A stretch of DNA of 64,000 bases from Actinernus sp. WN-2022 (lineage: Eukaryota; Cnidaria; Anthozoa; Actiniaria; Actinernidae), in the NCBI GenBank assembly GCA_030867875.1, contig JAOWCC010001589.1, forward strand, positions 138,667,745 through 138,731,744. The letters run 5' to 3'. Under the pieces are notes generated by a model. The model saw only the letters and a program-made list of their open reading frames with translations. It was not told the origin of the DNA and did no database searches. The translations under genes were made by a program, and so were the position numbers. Positions 21,655 through 34,700 of this stretch are shown piece after piece (position 1 is the first letter of the stretch; every line of letters starts with the position of its first letter).

Positions 21655-22620
21655 GTTTATCTCTAGCAGTAGCACGCTCCGACGAAACATCTGGGTGCCA
21701 CTGGTCTGACCTAAAGTTACAAAAAATACAGTTTATCGCTAGCAGCAGCACGCTCCGACGAAACATCTGGGTGCCACTTGCCTGACCTAAAGTTACAAAA
21801 AAATACAGTTTATCGCTAGCAGCAACACGCTCCGACGAAACATCTGGGTGCCACTGGTCTGACCTAAAGTTACAAAAAAAATAAGTTTATCGCTAGCAGC
21901 AGCACGCTCCGACGAAACATCTGGGTGCCACTGGTCTGACCTAAAGTTACAAAAAAATACAGTTTATCGCTAGCAGCAGCACGCTCCGCCGAAACATCTG
22001 CATGGGTGCCACTGGTCTGACCTAAAGTTACAAAAAAAATACAATTTATCGCTAGCAGCAGCACGCTCCGACGAAACATCTGGGTGCCACTGGTCTGACC
22101 TAAAGTTACAAAAAAATACAGTTTATCGCTAGCAGCAGCACGCTCCGACGAAACATCTGGGTGCCACTGGTCTGACCTAAAGTTTCAAAAAAATACAGTT
22201 TATCGCTAGCAGCAGCACGCTCCGACGAAACATCTGGGTGCCACTGGTCTGACCTAAAGTTACAAAAAATACAGTTTATCGCTAACAGTAGCACGCTCCG
22301 ACGAAACATCTGGGTGCCACTGGTCTGACCTAAAGTTACAAAAAAATACAGTTTATCGCTAGCAGCAGCACGCTCCGACGAAACATCTGGGTGCCACTGG
22401 TCTGACCTAAAATTACAAAAAATACAGTTTATCGCTAGCAGCAGCACGCTCCGACGAAACATCTGGATGCCACTGGTCTGACCTAAAGTTACTCCGTTCG
22501 CATTTAAATGTTTACATATGAAAAATACAGTTTATCGCTAGCAGTAGTACGCTCCGACGAAACGTCTGGGCGCCTGACTGGACTGACCTAAAGTTACTCC
22601 GTACGCATTTAAAATGTTTA
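21655..22620. repeat. about 77-bp tandem satellite, roughly 12 units
   Basis: Units contain TTTATCGCTAGCAGCAGCAC, GCTCCGACGAAACATCTGGG and GACCTAAAGTTAC separated by an A-run of varying length. The last units diverge and gain a GTACGCATTTAAAATG spacer. Small ORFs here follow from the repeat. Confidence 0.9.
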
Positions 22621-22639
22621 CATACGAAAATACTGGTTA

Positions 22640-23205
22640 ATATTTGAAAAAAAACTTCGTAAAATAACAAGCATAGTTGGTACCTCAAGGCGTTCCTGAC
22701 AGAGAGATATTCTGTTTAACAGGAGTTTTTACGCGGTTACAATAGCACCAATATTGTGCCCACTTTTGGTTTTATTTAGGTAATACACAGATCAAGAGAA
22801 TATATGATAAATTTCAGGAAATATTATTAATTTAGAAAATGGTAATTGAACAGTATATAATAATTATTGTTTTAAAACGGAAACGCCAAAATGGCCGCAT
22901 TACAATACAAAGCTGGGTTAATTGAAAAAAAAAACCTGCGTAAAATAACAAGCATAGTTGGTACCTCAAGGCGTTCCTGACAGAGAGATATTCTGTTTAA
23001 CAGGAGTTTTTACGCACGCAGTTATAATAGCACAACTATTGTGCCCTCTTTAGGTTTTCTTTAGGTAATACACAGATCAAGAGAATATATGATAAATTTC
23101 AGGAAGTATTATTAATTTATAAAATGGTAATTGTACAGTATAATAATTGTTTTAAAACGGAAACGCCGAATAGCCGCATAATTACAATACAAAGCTGGGT
23201 TAATT
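22640..23205. repeat. tandem duplication of about 280 bp
   Basis: Two copies share AAAATAACAAGCATAGTTGG, CAAGGCGTTCCTGACAGAG and AACGGAAACGCC (about 22660 and 22940), with several small differences. Confidence 0.8.
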
Positions 23206-25500
23206 AGGAACGGATACTAGACCTAGGGCCCTTGCACATGCTACGTATTGAATTCAATAAAATACAAAATAACAAAACTTACCTCCGTCTTTCCAAGTTT
23301 TGTGATCTGTGAGTTACTCACCGCCTGTCATGTGTTTCCACAATACCCTTTCCGCAGTTTTAAAATTTAGTCCAGCCCAGCCAGGACCCGCATCATCTCC
23401 ACATAGTAGGAGAAGGATCTTCAATATATTAAATTCAATATGAAAATGTTTTTTTCTTCACATCCTAGGCTAGAGATAGCTGGGTAACTGATAGCGCACC
23501 TCACGTTTACAAAGATCAGTTAGTGTTCTTAAACCATGGCTGTATAGCATTGATTGGCTCATACATATCTTTACCAGAAATGTCTTCTCAGAGAGTAGAG
23601 TATCCTGTCTGTATTATGGCAAATATCTTTCGTATTTAGAGATTGTGACGATGACGAGTCGACTGATCTCACTGGTTTCCCGCCAGAATAATTCTTTGTT
23701 GAGGTCAAAGGAAAGCACACCGTTTCATAGCCATACAAGTATTTGTCGAAATTGAACGAGACATTTGATGCTGTAGTAGAATTACTCCAATCAGACCAAA
23801 GAATGAGACTAAAATTTCATCTTCAGAGGACGACTCTTGTTCTTCATACGGGCGGCCATTTTCCAAATTGAATGGAATTACTTTTCCACTTTGGAATTAT
23901 GTCCACCGGAAAACTCAAAGTGAGCTTGCACGTACCGATTAATCCACAGATTCTGAAGCTGATGATATATCCGTGACCGTCTGCCGCTAGTATCGAGCAG
24001 TTGTAAACTACAAACAGTGCGGAAGGCCGGGCAAAAGGCCCTTCTTTGGCGCCATGTCTAGAACTGTGATCTCGGGTTGCGAGAACCGGATTATGAATTT
24101 TAATACTGAATGCATCACACTAAAATGAGTTTGAAATATAATGACTATCATGACAGCTTTAGTCAGTTTCATTGACAGAACATAACACCTAACCTGACCA
24201 CAACTTAATTACTTAATCCTCGGGTGTACTTACAGTACAAACCCACTTGCGTCCTCTCATAGCTTTGAGAGATAACCAACAGGCATTTCAGTTAATAATC
24301 TTTAATCCAACAACTACCAAGATGGACTCGTAATGGAAAGAACAGCAGATAAAGTTACATAGAGGCACACAAATTGACATAGTTAGCTCCATCACAGGAT
24401 GGACAGGATACAACTTATAATATGGTACAAATATAAACATACATTTGAGATAATCATCTATTAGTACTCGGAACCTGCAGTATAACAGAACAGCAGACTA
24501 AATTGTAAACGTGTGTTACATGAATAAGTAGTGTTTAAATTAAAAGGTCAACATACGAGAAAAACAAAAAAATATTAAATTACATATATGCTTGGGGAGC
24601 AGAGAATGAAAGTCACAGCGCTACCGGCCACTCCTAAAGACTGCTAAATTCAGCTAATAATTATTCCCTTTGGTTAATATTACTAAGAGGATTTCAAATG
24701 AAATCAATTTCATCTTCAATCTCATGTGGCCCGAGTGAAAGCCCAGATGGGCTCTTGTTTTGGCCGAGAAAATGCTTTTAAAGCTGTCAGTACCGAGAGG
24801 CACTAAAATGCTTAGGGTCCAAATAAAGTAGCCTGATAGTGACCCTTGTGGTTTGTTTCATTTTCGGGCAAGTTTGACCTTGAATGCGCGCCACACCAAA
24901 AGAGTTCTAACAGGTTTGGTCCCAATGACTGTAGAGCTTTACTTTCTATAAGAAAGAAGAGTTAAAGAAAGAAAAACAACAATTGGGGATCTAACCTCGG
25001 AACTGAAGCCGAGCGCTCTTTGGTCGGTCATTAATCACATGATTAACTTTCAGCAACGATACCGCTGCTTGGATCTAAGAAGGGCGTGTTTTGAAAGTAA
25101 TACAATGTCATTTGTTAGGTGCTTTTTCGAACAGACAAATTGAGACAAATTAAGAAACAAAATATGCCCCAAAACGTCTGCCAAATTCCTCACGGTGTCT
25201 CATATTTCTCACCTAAATAATACACCTTTTTACTTTGGAACTCCGATCCCACACAAAGCCATCTTTAGGATGCACGTTAGGATGTGATGGCCATGTTTGC
25301 AATATGAAAGGAGAAACCACAATTTCACTCCACTTATCGATGATCCGGTAGCCATTTTGTATCCTATTTAAATGACCAGTCTCTGAAAATCACTGGTTCA
25401 GGCACATTTCAGTACACTGTAAGCTACAAACGCTTACCGGGACCTGATATTCAGGATCGTTTAGTATCGTTTAGTACCTTACATTTAATGCTATTTATTC
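23206..25500. other. intergenic; no gene recognised
   Basis: No convincing frame, splice pattern or repeat structure was found by eye. Confidence 0.35.
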
Positions 25501-25512
25501 TGTTTTTGACAG

Positions 25513-25579
25513 GTGGGAATGGCTTTGGGACAAATCTTCCAATGGGTGATGCAAACTGCAGGTTGCAGGTCTGAATGAA
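25513..25579 (+). CDS. possible terminal exon of an unidentified gene
   Basis: After a good acceptor (tttttgacag) a short frame, phase unknown, reads GGNGFGTNLPMGDANC and reaches TGA. An AATAAA-type signal lies about 20 bp on. No upstream exon was identified, so this is only a candidate. It sits 80 bp before the start of gene B. Confidence 0.2.
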
Positions 25580-25656
25580 TAAGTACATAAATGAAAAATA
25601 AACATTCTATTGATCTCTACGCGCTGTTGATATGACTGACATATTAATATCAAAGG

Positions 25657-25777
25657 ATGATCAATGTCTTGGTGTGTGTTGCCCTTTTTCTGCTATTAGG
25701 TCAAGCACTGTCTGGTATGTCTGATGTCACCAAGATTCATCTCTCTCGTCTACACCACCCAGCAAAGCGAAATACTG
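25657..25777 (+). CDS. gene B exon 1: signal peptide
   Basis: [20 protein letters not shown] is a classic signal peptide. It is followed by a basic segment ending AKRNT with a Lys-Arg pair that could be a furin-like or dibasic cleavage site. The donor GTATGT leaves phase 1, as the ShKT exon requires. Confidence 0.75.
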
Positions 25778-28700
25778 GTATGTTCCCCTTAACGCGTTTG
25801 CCACGTCTGATAACTTGTCATATTCTTGGACAAATAAAATGAAGAACTGAGGAGTTTAACAGTCAATATAATATAAGAATTGTTCTCCTAAGAGTATGTT
25901 TAATCCTATCTTTCAACACTTATAAAAGTCATTCTTATTTGTGGCCTTGGAAATGCTCTGTTGCTCATACCTTTCTCTTAAGGTCGCCTCAGAATAATTC
26001 AGTGAATCTGTTTCTTTTATTTGTTGTTGCATTGGCGGCGTTATTAAGAACGGCAAAAACTAGATTATATATGTATGTCACAACGATATATTTAATGTCA
26101 CTTTGACTCTTTAATTCATGAACACATAAATGTTGGTTCTCTATGTTCTATAAAAAGAGCATTTAAAGGGGCTATGCCATGGTACTGCGCATGTATCGAG
26201 TAATCGTTCGGTTGGTGGCTGTTAATTGGATACAAACAGTTAAACTTCCCTCCTTCAATGCTTGATTGAAAGGATTTTCAATATTTTCCCAGGAGACTTA
26301 TATACACTGTTTGGTGGTCATTTTTGCATATTTGTTTTACTTTTAAGCATCCCACATGGCCGAGAGGTTCGGTAGTTCATATCAAACACGGTGGAAATAG
26401 CTGTTTCGTTCCCGACCCGGAACGCGAAGCCTATTACCGTGACACAGCCCCTTTAAACGCTCGAGTTCTTGAAAGGCTGCGGGCGACGAGAAGAACGTTG
26501 TACGTGACTGCATTCCGCAGAATTTCATTACCGAGAAAGTGCATTATATTTTATTGGACGTACTGAAAATCATCTATTTGTAGTATAACACTGATAAAAT
26601 TCGATCCATGGTTCTCTGCTCGAGCGTGCATTTATTAAACAAATAGAGAGGCCTTAACGAGTTACTGTCATAAACACGACGAGCATTTGAAAACACGAGA
26701 GTTAAGTGTTCTCAAATGAATCTGATGAATGGAGTATTTTGTGACAGTGTATAAAACATTGGTTAAAGTGCAAGTATCATGTAAAAAAAATAGTGTACTA
26801 TTGTGTTTGTTTCTCACAAAAAAGTATTAATCCATAATTTTGATTAGTTTTCATGGATCCTGTTACGTCATAAGATGAATCAACTCCCTCCCTAGAGAAA
26901 ACTACTCCAATTGAATCTCGTAGGTTTTCTTTGTGACATCACCAGATGAATCAATCCCGCAATTCGGGTAGCGTTTAATCTAGTTTAATTTCTGCACCTG
27001 CCTCTCAAAGAAAACTAAGTTAGACAACTGAAGTATATCAGAAATAGAATTTGGGGCAAAAAGAGTTCATGTTGTTTTATGGCTTTACTTGCACTTTAAA
27101 GCTTCTATACTTGCTTTGTGATATTATAGATTTTAGCGAGCTATGAAAGTAACCAAGCAGTTCAAAGCAATAAAACACGCTCGTTCTTGTTATATATACT
27201 ATGGTTTATATCATGTCTATGTTATAAAATAAATTAAATACGTTATTGGCTAATGCTAATCACGTGACAGCACTTTATCGGCTGGGGAAACTAATTCACT
27301 CTTTTCACCTGGTGGCCATCTTGGATTCAAATCGAGGCAATCCTTTGTTTTTGCCAGGTGAGCCTCATTTTGACTATCCCTCACTACGAGGCTGACCTGG
27401 CAAAAACAAAGGATTGCCTCGCTTTGAATCCAAGATGGCCACCAGGTGAAAAGAGTGAATAGCCGATATTACATTGACCCGAACGCCTCATGCACTTCGA
27501 TCCATTGAAACCGTCGTTCTCTTAAACAAGCACGACTAATTTAGATACAGTTTGAAAAGCGCTTCGTTACATCGAAATGAGGCGTTCGGGTCAATACCGC
27601 TGAAACTGATATTCGTAGCCGCCACTGTAATATATAGGGTTATTGACCAAGCGTGAAGTCCGGATGGGGGATATTGGTCGAGTTCTTTTTTCGTGTGTTT
27701 GTATGGACCGAGGCCGCAGGGCGAGGTCCATTCACACACGAAAAAAGAACGAGACCAATATCCCCCCACCAGACCGAACAAGCTTGGTGAATAAGGTGTT
27801 TATTATATGGCAAAAATGAATTAAATCCTACTTTGACGCACGCGCCAGGAACCCATTGCGTGTGGTAAACGGCAGAGCGAATAGAAATCAAGCTAAAATT
27901 AGACTGAGACTCGAGTCACTCGACGACTTGAAGTTCAACCTCGTGGCGTTCAAAACAGTTTGTTTTCCGACATCAAAATGTTCTATGGATGAAAACTGAC
28001 CTGTACTTTATTTCAGATGCACTAGGTTTCAATGACAACTTTATCAGGAACCCGAACGCATTATCTGGAGACAAAAATGTGCATATTTGGAAGATTTGAA
28101 AGTTGAAAACCGGCAAGGTGAAATCACTCGAGTGGCGATAAGCACTGCAAAAAGAATACAAACAAAGTATTAATTAGTAAATACTCATAATTTATAAGCC
28201 AATTACCAAATGTGAATGCTGAATTTCTAAGCCGATACAATAAAAAACCTGCTTTCTTTGATGTAACTGTGTGCTAAGTTTACTCGTTTCCGTAATAATT
28301 TCTTTGTACCACGATTGTAGTAGCGTTGTGAGTTGAATTTTAGCTGAAAAATGAAAAAGCAGAAATAGTTTTAAATTAGTATTTGCCTTCCGGTAGCAAA
28401 TTGTTTAGTTTATTTCAAAATTTACGGGTTTTATCGCTATTTGTTTACGAAGAGTTGTGAGCGAATTTGAGCGGGCAAAACCGTCTCCAAACGTTGAAGT
28501 CGTACCTGGTTTTTTGTTTTGTATTTTGAGGCTGTTGAGCCGAGATAAAATTGTCTCATTTTCCTTATCATTTGATTTTTCTCCATAGTTTTGGGGCGCT
28601 TTCCCTTGTTATTATATTATAATTCAGGTTGAATGTCGTCTTGAAAACGAGAGGTCCGGATGAATTCACCAGAGGTCCAGATGAAAAAATCCGGACCTAT

Positions 28701-31700
28701 GAGCAACCAATCAGATTGCAAGATTGAACTTCATCTGGACCTCTCACGGTGATGCCATATAATAATAGCTATTAGTATATACAACACGGAAACCTAAATA
28801 GATCATGCAATTTGATTGGCTCGCTATCTCGGAATAATGAGCAATAGCCACCTACAAAACTCGGGATAATTTTGAAACAAAATGGCAGGCGTAAATTCAC
28901 GTTTCGCGATTGTTTCCGATGCGGAAATATTAGAAATTCAACAAAATGCAATGCCCAAAACCAGGTTCCCGTGTTGTATATACTAAAACAATTATTCGCC
29001 GCAGGCTCAGTCGATATTGCTGAATATTCACCAATATCAACTGAGCCTGAGGCGAATAATTGTTACTAAAACTGCATATTCGTGAGTATGATGTCAAACT
29101 TTTGCCAACAACGAAACTGCAGTATTGACTTCTGTGTATTCTGTGTGGCAGGAATTCGAAATATGGTTTGAGATGAAAATTTGCATATCATTCCTCCAAA
29201 ATGGCTGATTTGCAACTGCAAGTAAAAAACCTCAAGTGAACAAGCATTGGTCACTTTACATAAATTCTGATTAACTCCAATATTCTCATGACATGGCAGC
29301 TTTATTTTGTTCTGATATATTAAACTACAATTTCGGGTATAAAAGGGTCAATCGATTGAACATCGTAGAGTGTACATCTCTTTCTCTGCACGTTGCAAGC
29401 AGTTATTATCTTCTATTATTCTAATTATCTCAGTTATTAAACTTTTATTCAACTTGTAAGGTGCCATTATGTCCCATGACATTCTGGGAATTAAGTAATC
29501 TGTGAGTATATTTTTTTTGTTCGTATGTGTAGTGAACTTAATTCTCTGTGATGCTTTGCTTGAGATTTTTCTATTGATTGTTTTTCACGCGAAATTCAAA
29601 TCAAACTTTTAAAACTAATGAATATTCAATTAGTGCAAGAGCCAATCTGTTGCGATAGATTATACCAAAGGACCGGCGCTCTTCCGTATTACAAGTCTAT
29701 AAACGACAACAGAGAATTATTGGCTATTGAACTGGAGCACAAACAGAACTCTTGCTTATTGAACTGGGTCACGTCATTACAGAACTGGTGACGTTATGTA
29801 GTTCTATAAGTGTTCCAGGGCCGGGTTGTTCAAAGCCCGATTAGTGTTAATCCTGGATTAACTCTGCACAAAACCTATTGGTTGTCATGGAAATTAACCC
29901 TGGATTAGCACTAATCGGGCTTTGAACAACCCGGCCCAGTTCAATAACCAAGACTTCGGCCATCCCTTCATGTAGGACGACACGAATTGCTACCAAATTG
30001 TATTCTATTGTATTGTATTGTGTTGCGTTCTATTGTTGTATTGAATTGTATTGTGTTGTATTCTATTGTATTTTTGGTACAAATTCCTGTCGTCCTACAT
30101 AAAGGGATTGCCAAGACTTCTGTAAGAGTTCCAGTCCAATAGCCAATAATTCTGTACATGTGTTCTAGTTCAGTATAGGCACTCATGAGCCCCACACTTC
30201 CCTGAAATATTTATACCAACCTCCGACTTTAAGCCCTTAATTGTTAAAAAAAAATCAATTGAATAAAATCATTCATAATTTGATTTACTATAAGAACTTT
30301 AACCAAACTATTTTAATTTGTTTTACCTTTCAGTATATTTAGCCAATAATTATGACTCGCCTTCATTCGAATAGATTGCCAGCCCTGGATCGCCCTGGAA
30401 TATTTTTACACCCCATTTCACCGTCGAGTATGATATACTGGCTGGAATACTAGATTCAACCCTAACTCAACTGCAAGAACACGTAATTGACTAAACTAGT
30501 GGAATGTGAATGCAAATTTGTTTTGCGCTAGAAATCATTCATACTGAACATTGTTGTTTTAAAGTGCAAAGGAATTATTCTGGATTATTATTCAGTGAAA
30601 TAAATACTGCACTCAACTAGAACACAAGAAGCCTCGATAAATTTATAAAATGTTGCTCTTGTTAAAGTAAATATTGACTTATTTTGGTCATATTGCGTTT
30701 CAATAGTAATGTTTGAGTTTTAGAATTAATTTATAAAATTTGCGTCCGTACGCGTATTGTATCGGAGATAAAGAACCTCGCCTCCGGCTTGGCTATATAT
30801 CTACCGATACAACACGTCTTCTCATTTTGTAAATAGTACATACATGTTTTAAACAGAAGCGTCATAAATTATATTTTCTGCACTGCTATGCAATTTGAAT
30901 TACAAATTACGAGTTGCAAATGCCTTTTGCAGGAATACTATCACGTGGTTATACTGGGTGCAAAACAAAAATCGTAATTCATATATTGAACTGAGTGCTA
31001 CTACGACGAACACTTACCATTTCGATTTGCCCCTTTTTAAGTAAATTAGGGCAATCAATGTTAGAAATATGGAAATTCGAAAATAATGTCCCAATGAGCA
31101 AGTAAAATCCTGTCCGCTGTAACAGCGGATTGGTTCCGGCCAGGGAAATGGTTCCGGCCGGAACTATTTCCCTAGGGTTTTGGTTCCCCTTTGGGGATAT
31201 GGTTCCGGGGTCATCATATTTCAGGGTTTTGGTTCCGACATATCAAAAGGCCAGCTTTTTCGTTCCGGTCGGAACTAAATCCCTAGGGTTGCAGTGCAGT
31301 TCATCACCATTGTGCAAACTGCACATGGAGAACCATAACCACATAAAACAAAATTCCTTATTAGCTGTGTGACGTCATCAGTCACGTGAATTTTAGCAAA
31401 CTCGTGTATATATTGCCTAGGTTTAGCAAAACAACAACCAAACTGCTGTTACATAGTTACAGACACAAAGCAAACATCACCCGACCCTTTGAGTGGTGTG
31501 ACGTCATCAGTCACGTGACTTTTAGCAAATCGCTTTATATCTTGCCTAGGTTTAGCAAAACAACAACCAAACTGCTGTCACATAGTCTCAGACACAAAAC
31601 AAACATCACCCGTCCCTTTGAGTGGTGTGACGTCATCAGTCACGTGACTTTTAGCAAATCGCTTTATATCTTGCCTAGGTTTAGCAAAACAACAACCAAA

Positions 31701-34700
31701 CTGCTGTCACATAGTCTCAGACACAAAACAAACATCACCCGACCCTTTGAGTGGTGTGACGTCATCAGTCACGTGACTTTTAGCAAATCGCTTTATATCT
31801 TGCCTAGGTTTAGCAAAACAACAACCAAACTACTGTCACATAGTCACAGACACAAAACAAACATCACCCGTCCCTTTGAGTGGTGTGACGTCATCAGTCA
31901 CGTGACTTTTAGCAAATCGCTTTATATCTTGCCTAGGTTTAGCAAAACAACAACCAAACTGCTGTCACATAGTCACAGACACAAAACAAACATCACCCGT
32001 CCCTTTGAGTGGTGTGACGTCATCAGTCACGTGACTTTTAGCAAATCGCTTTATATCTTGCCTAGGTTTAGCAAAACAACAACCAAACTGCTGTCACATA
32101 GTCACAGACACAAAACAAACATCACCCGTCCCTTTGAGTGGTGTGACGTCATCAGTCACGTGACTTTTAGCAAAATCGTGTATATATTGCCTCGGTTGAG
32201 CAAAACAACAACAAAACTACGTCCTTCACTAGGCCAGGCCAGTAAAATCGAGCCTTGATCTTGTTAACCGTTTTGTCCCTTCCCAGATGTCCCCCAGCCA
32301 TAGGATCATTGTGACACGAGTTTATGACTTCTTTCTTCTGGTCTTCCGTTATGACTTGCCTTTTTGACCCTCCTTTAGTATAATAAAGTAGGCGTCCCTC
32401 AATGGCGAAATTGCAAGCATTCTTTCGGAGCGCTCTCTTCTTTCCGTTCCCGAAGTCTACACCACTTGATAACTACCATTTATCAGGTAGTTAACGATGT
32501 TCTCATACTGCTCGGCATTCATTCTCGAGGGTTCAGTATCTCGGGTGTTACCTACGCTAAACTTTTTTTCTTTTCTGGTTGGGAATAGCTTAACTCTAGT
32601 TCGCGTGTTCGCGTGTATGACTCGGACTGTCTCACGGACTTCAGTACGCATTCTTTATATTGCAAAAGTTTTAAATTACCTCTGTTTCCGTGAAGTAAAA
32701 AAAAAGGAAGTTTACTTTAGATGTTTATCACATATCACCTCAACATTTGCTTCACGCCAACTTTCCACCAAAAAAGGAGAACACAAGTAAACACTAGCAA
32801 CATTAACTACTAATTTATTTTTATTTTAGGTAAAAAGTACGTAAGCAAAAATATTTCGGCAATCAAATAAGCAGTCTTGAGCGGAACTTACATGTACACC
32901 CGTTTTGAACGTCGAACTTTAGTCGCGCCGAACTTAGCTAGTTCAGAAGGAACCGTTTTACTGTGGCCGGCGTAAGTCTTATCGTTGAGCATAATTTGAA
33001 TAGCTATTCTCACATTACACCATGCATGCAATCTCGATATTTACCATCAACGATTAACACGTGTCCTGTAGATAAAACGTCTTATATGTCTTATAAAACG
33101 TCTTATAATAATAGCATCGCACCCTTTTCCAGCATGTTAAAAAGCGCTCTCCTAGCCTGGTGAAAACAGGAAGAGCACAGGCTTTGCCGCTCCTTCCCAG
33201 ACCCGTAAATTGTCCATACACCAAGAAAGCCGGGTAGACAGGGCTTGGTATATAAAGTTACCAAGATACGGTGATACAGTGATACGAAGATCTAAAATTT
33301 CATTTTTTAAGCGGACGCTAAATATAAATGGCCCACGCTAAATACAGGTTTCACTGCATTTAATGAGAACCTCGATTAATCGTAGATCCAGTATGAAACG
33401 GACTGTTGTCTGGGTCACTTGAGCTCTTGCATGCATGCAGCCGTGGCGTGATCGACGCTAATTCGTGCATTAACGGTATTATCTTTCAGCATGGTTGAGA
33501 AAACAGACGTCACGAACCCAGACAACATACAGTCCTCGTTAAATGCAGTCACACCTGTATTTCAGTAGTGGGGGGCATTTAGTATCCGCTTAAAAAAATT
33601 TGAGATCTTCGTATCACTGTATCTCAGTAACACTTTATATCAGGTTATATACCAAGCCGGGTAACTTCATCTAGCCTCCTCCTTTGCTCAGAAACTACAT
33701 CTGAAATCTTAGCAGCACGGCGGCAAAAGTCGTGAAAGGCAAATTTGTTCCCGGCGGCCGGCGGTCTTAGATGGCTAAACGTTTCGGATAACATTCAAAC
33801 AGATAGGGTTTTGCTACCTAATAAAAATGTGTCCGACTGCTTACGCTCTCCTCTAGATCTTTACGAAACTGAGCCGAGAAGGGACTTCCGACTTTTGAAT
33901 TAAAAATTCCCACTTCTGAGTTAAGAATTTTCTAACACCCCGTGGTTCAGATGGGTTGATACAGTAGTACGACATAAAGCCAACGCAATTTTTTTTATAA
34001 TAATTTTTTTTTTTTACTTTTTATCTGATAATGCAGTGATCAGCACACGCCTATCAGCGTATGTCGTAGTTGTATTTCTCCCAAGCGTTTCGTTTGATAA
34101 CTATATACAAACTTCTTCAGGGAGTACTGAACTAATAAACGGGCTGAACAGGGCCTATAGCAAACGTGCTACGGAAATCTGTGGTTATACATGCGTAAGC
34201 CTGAGGCAGGAGAGTCCCGTAGATAAATAAATATGCTAAAACAATATTTTTGAGGTTGGATTAACGTTAGTTCAGTACTCCCTGAAAACGTTTGTAGTAA
34301 TCAAACGAAACGAGTGGGAGAAATAAAACTTCAACACATCGCTGATACCGCGCGAGTTATACAAATTTATTTTGTCAAAAATCGTTTGCAGAGGCCCTCG
34401 CGACGCCAGACGGTACTGTGTTTCTGAGTGGCATGGCGTGAAATCAACACTGACAAACATACTAATCACGGCAGATAATATCAATGTTACTGTTAGAAAG
34501 CATTGAGAGCAGTCAGCTGCCGCGGCACATTTCCCGTTTACATCTTTGTGCTAATCACAAGCGCCATGCTTAACGTTGATTTTAAATCGAATGTTTTCAT
34601 AGCCTTAGAAGTGAAGTCTCACAATCATATTGGAAATACCAAAATATTTCCGTCTTCGCAAAATATTCTTCCTCAAATCAGTCAAATTAAAATATCGAAA

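Noticed and set aside
31373..32215. CRISPR-like array
   Set aside because: Units are directly tandem, about 129 bp, with no unique spacers, in eukaryotic intron DNA.
31386..32258. 290-codon open frame on the plus strand
   Set aside because: Same 129-bp repeat in the other orientation; explained by the period.
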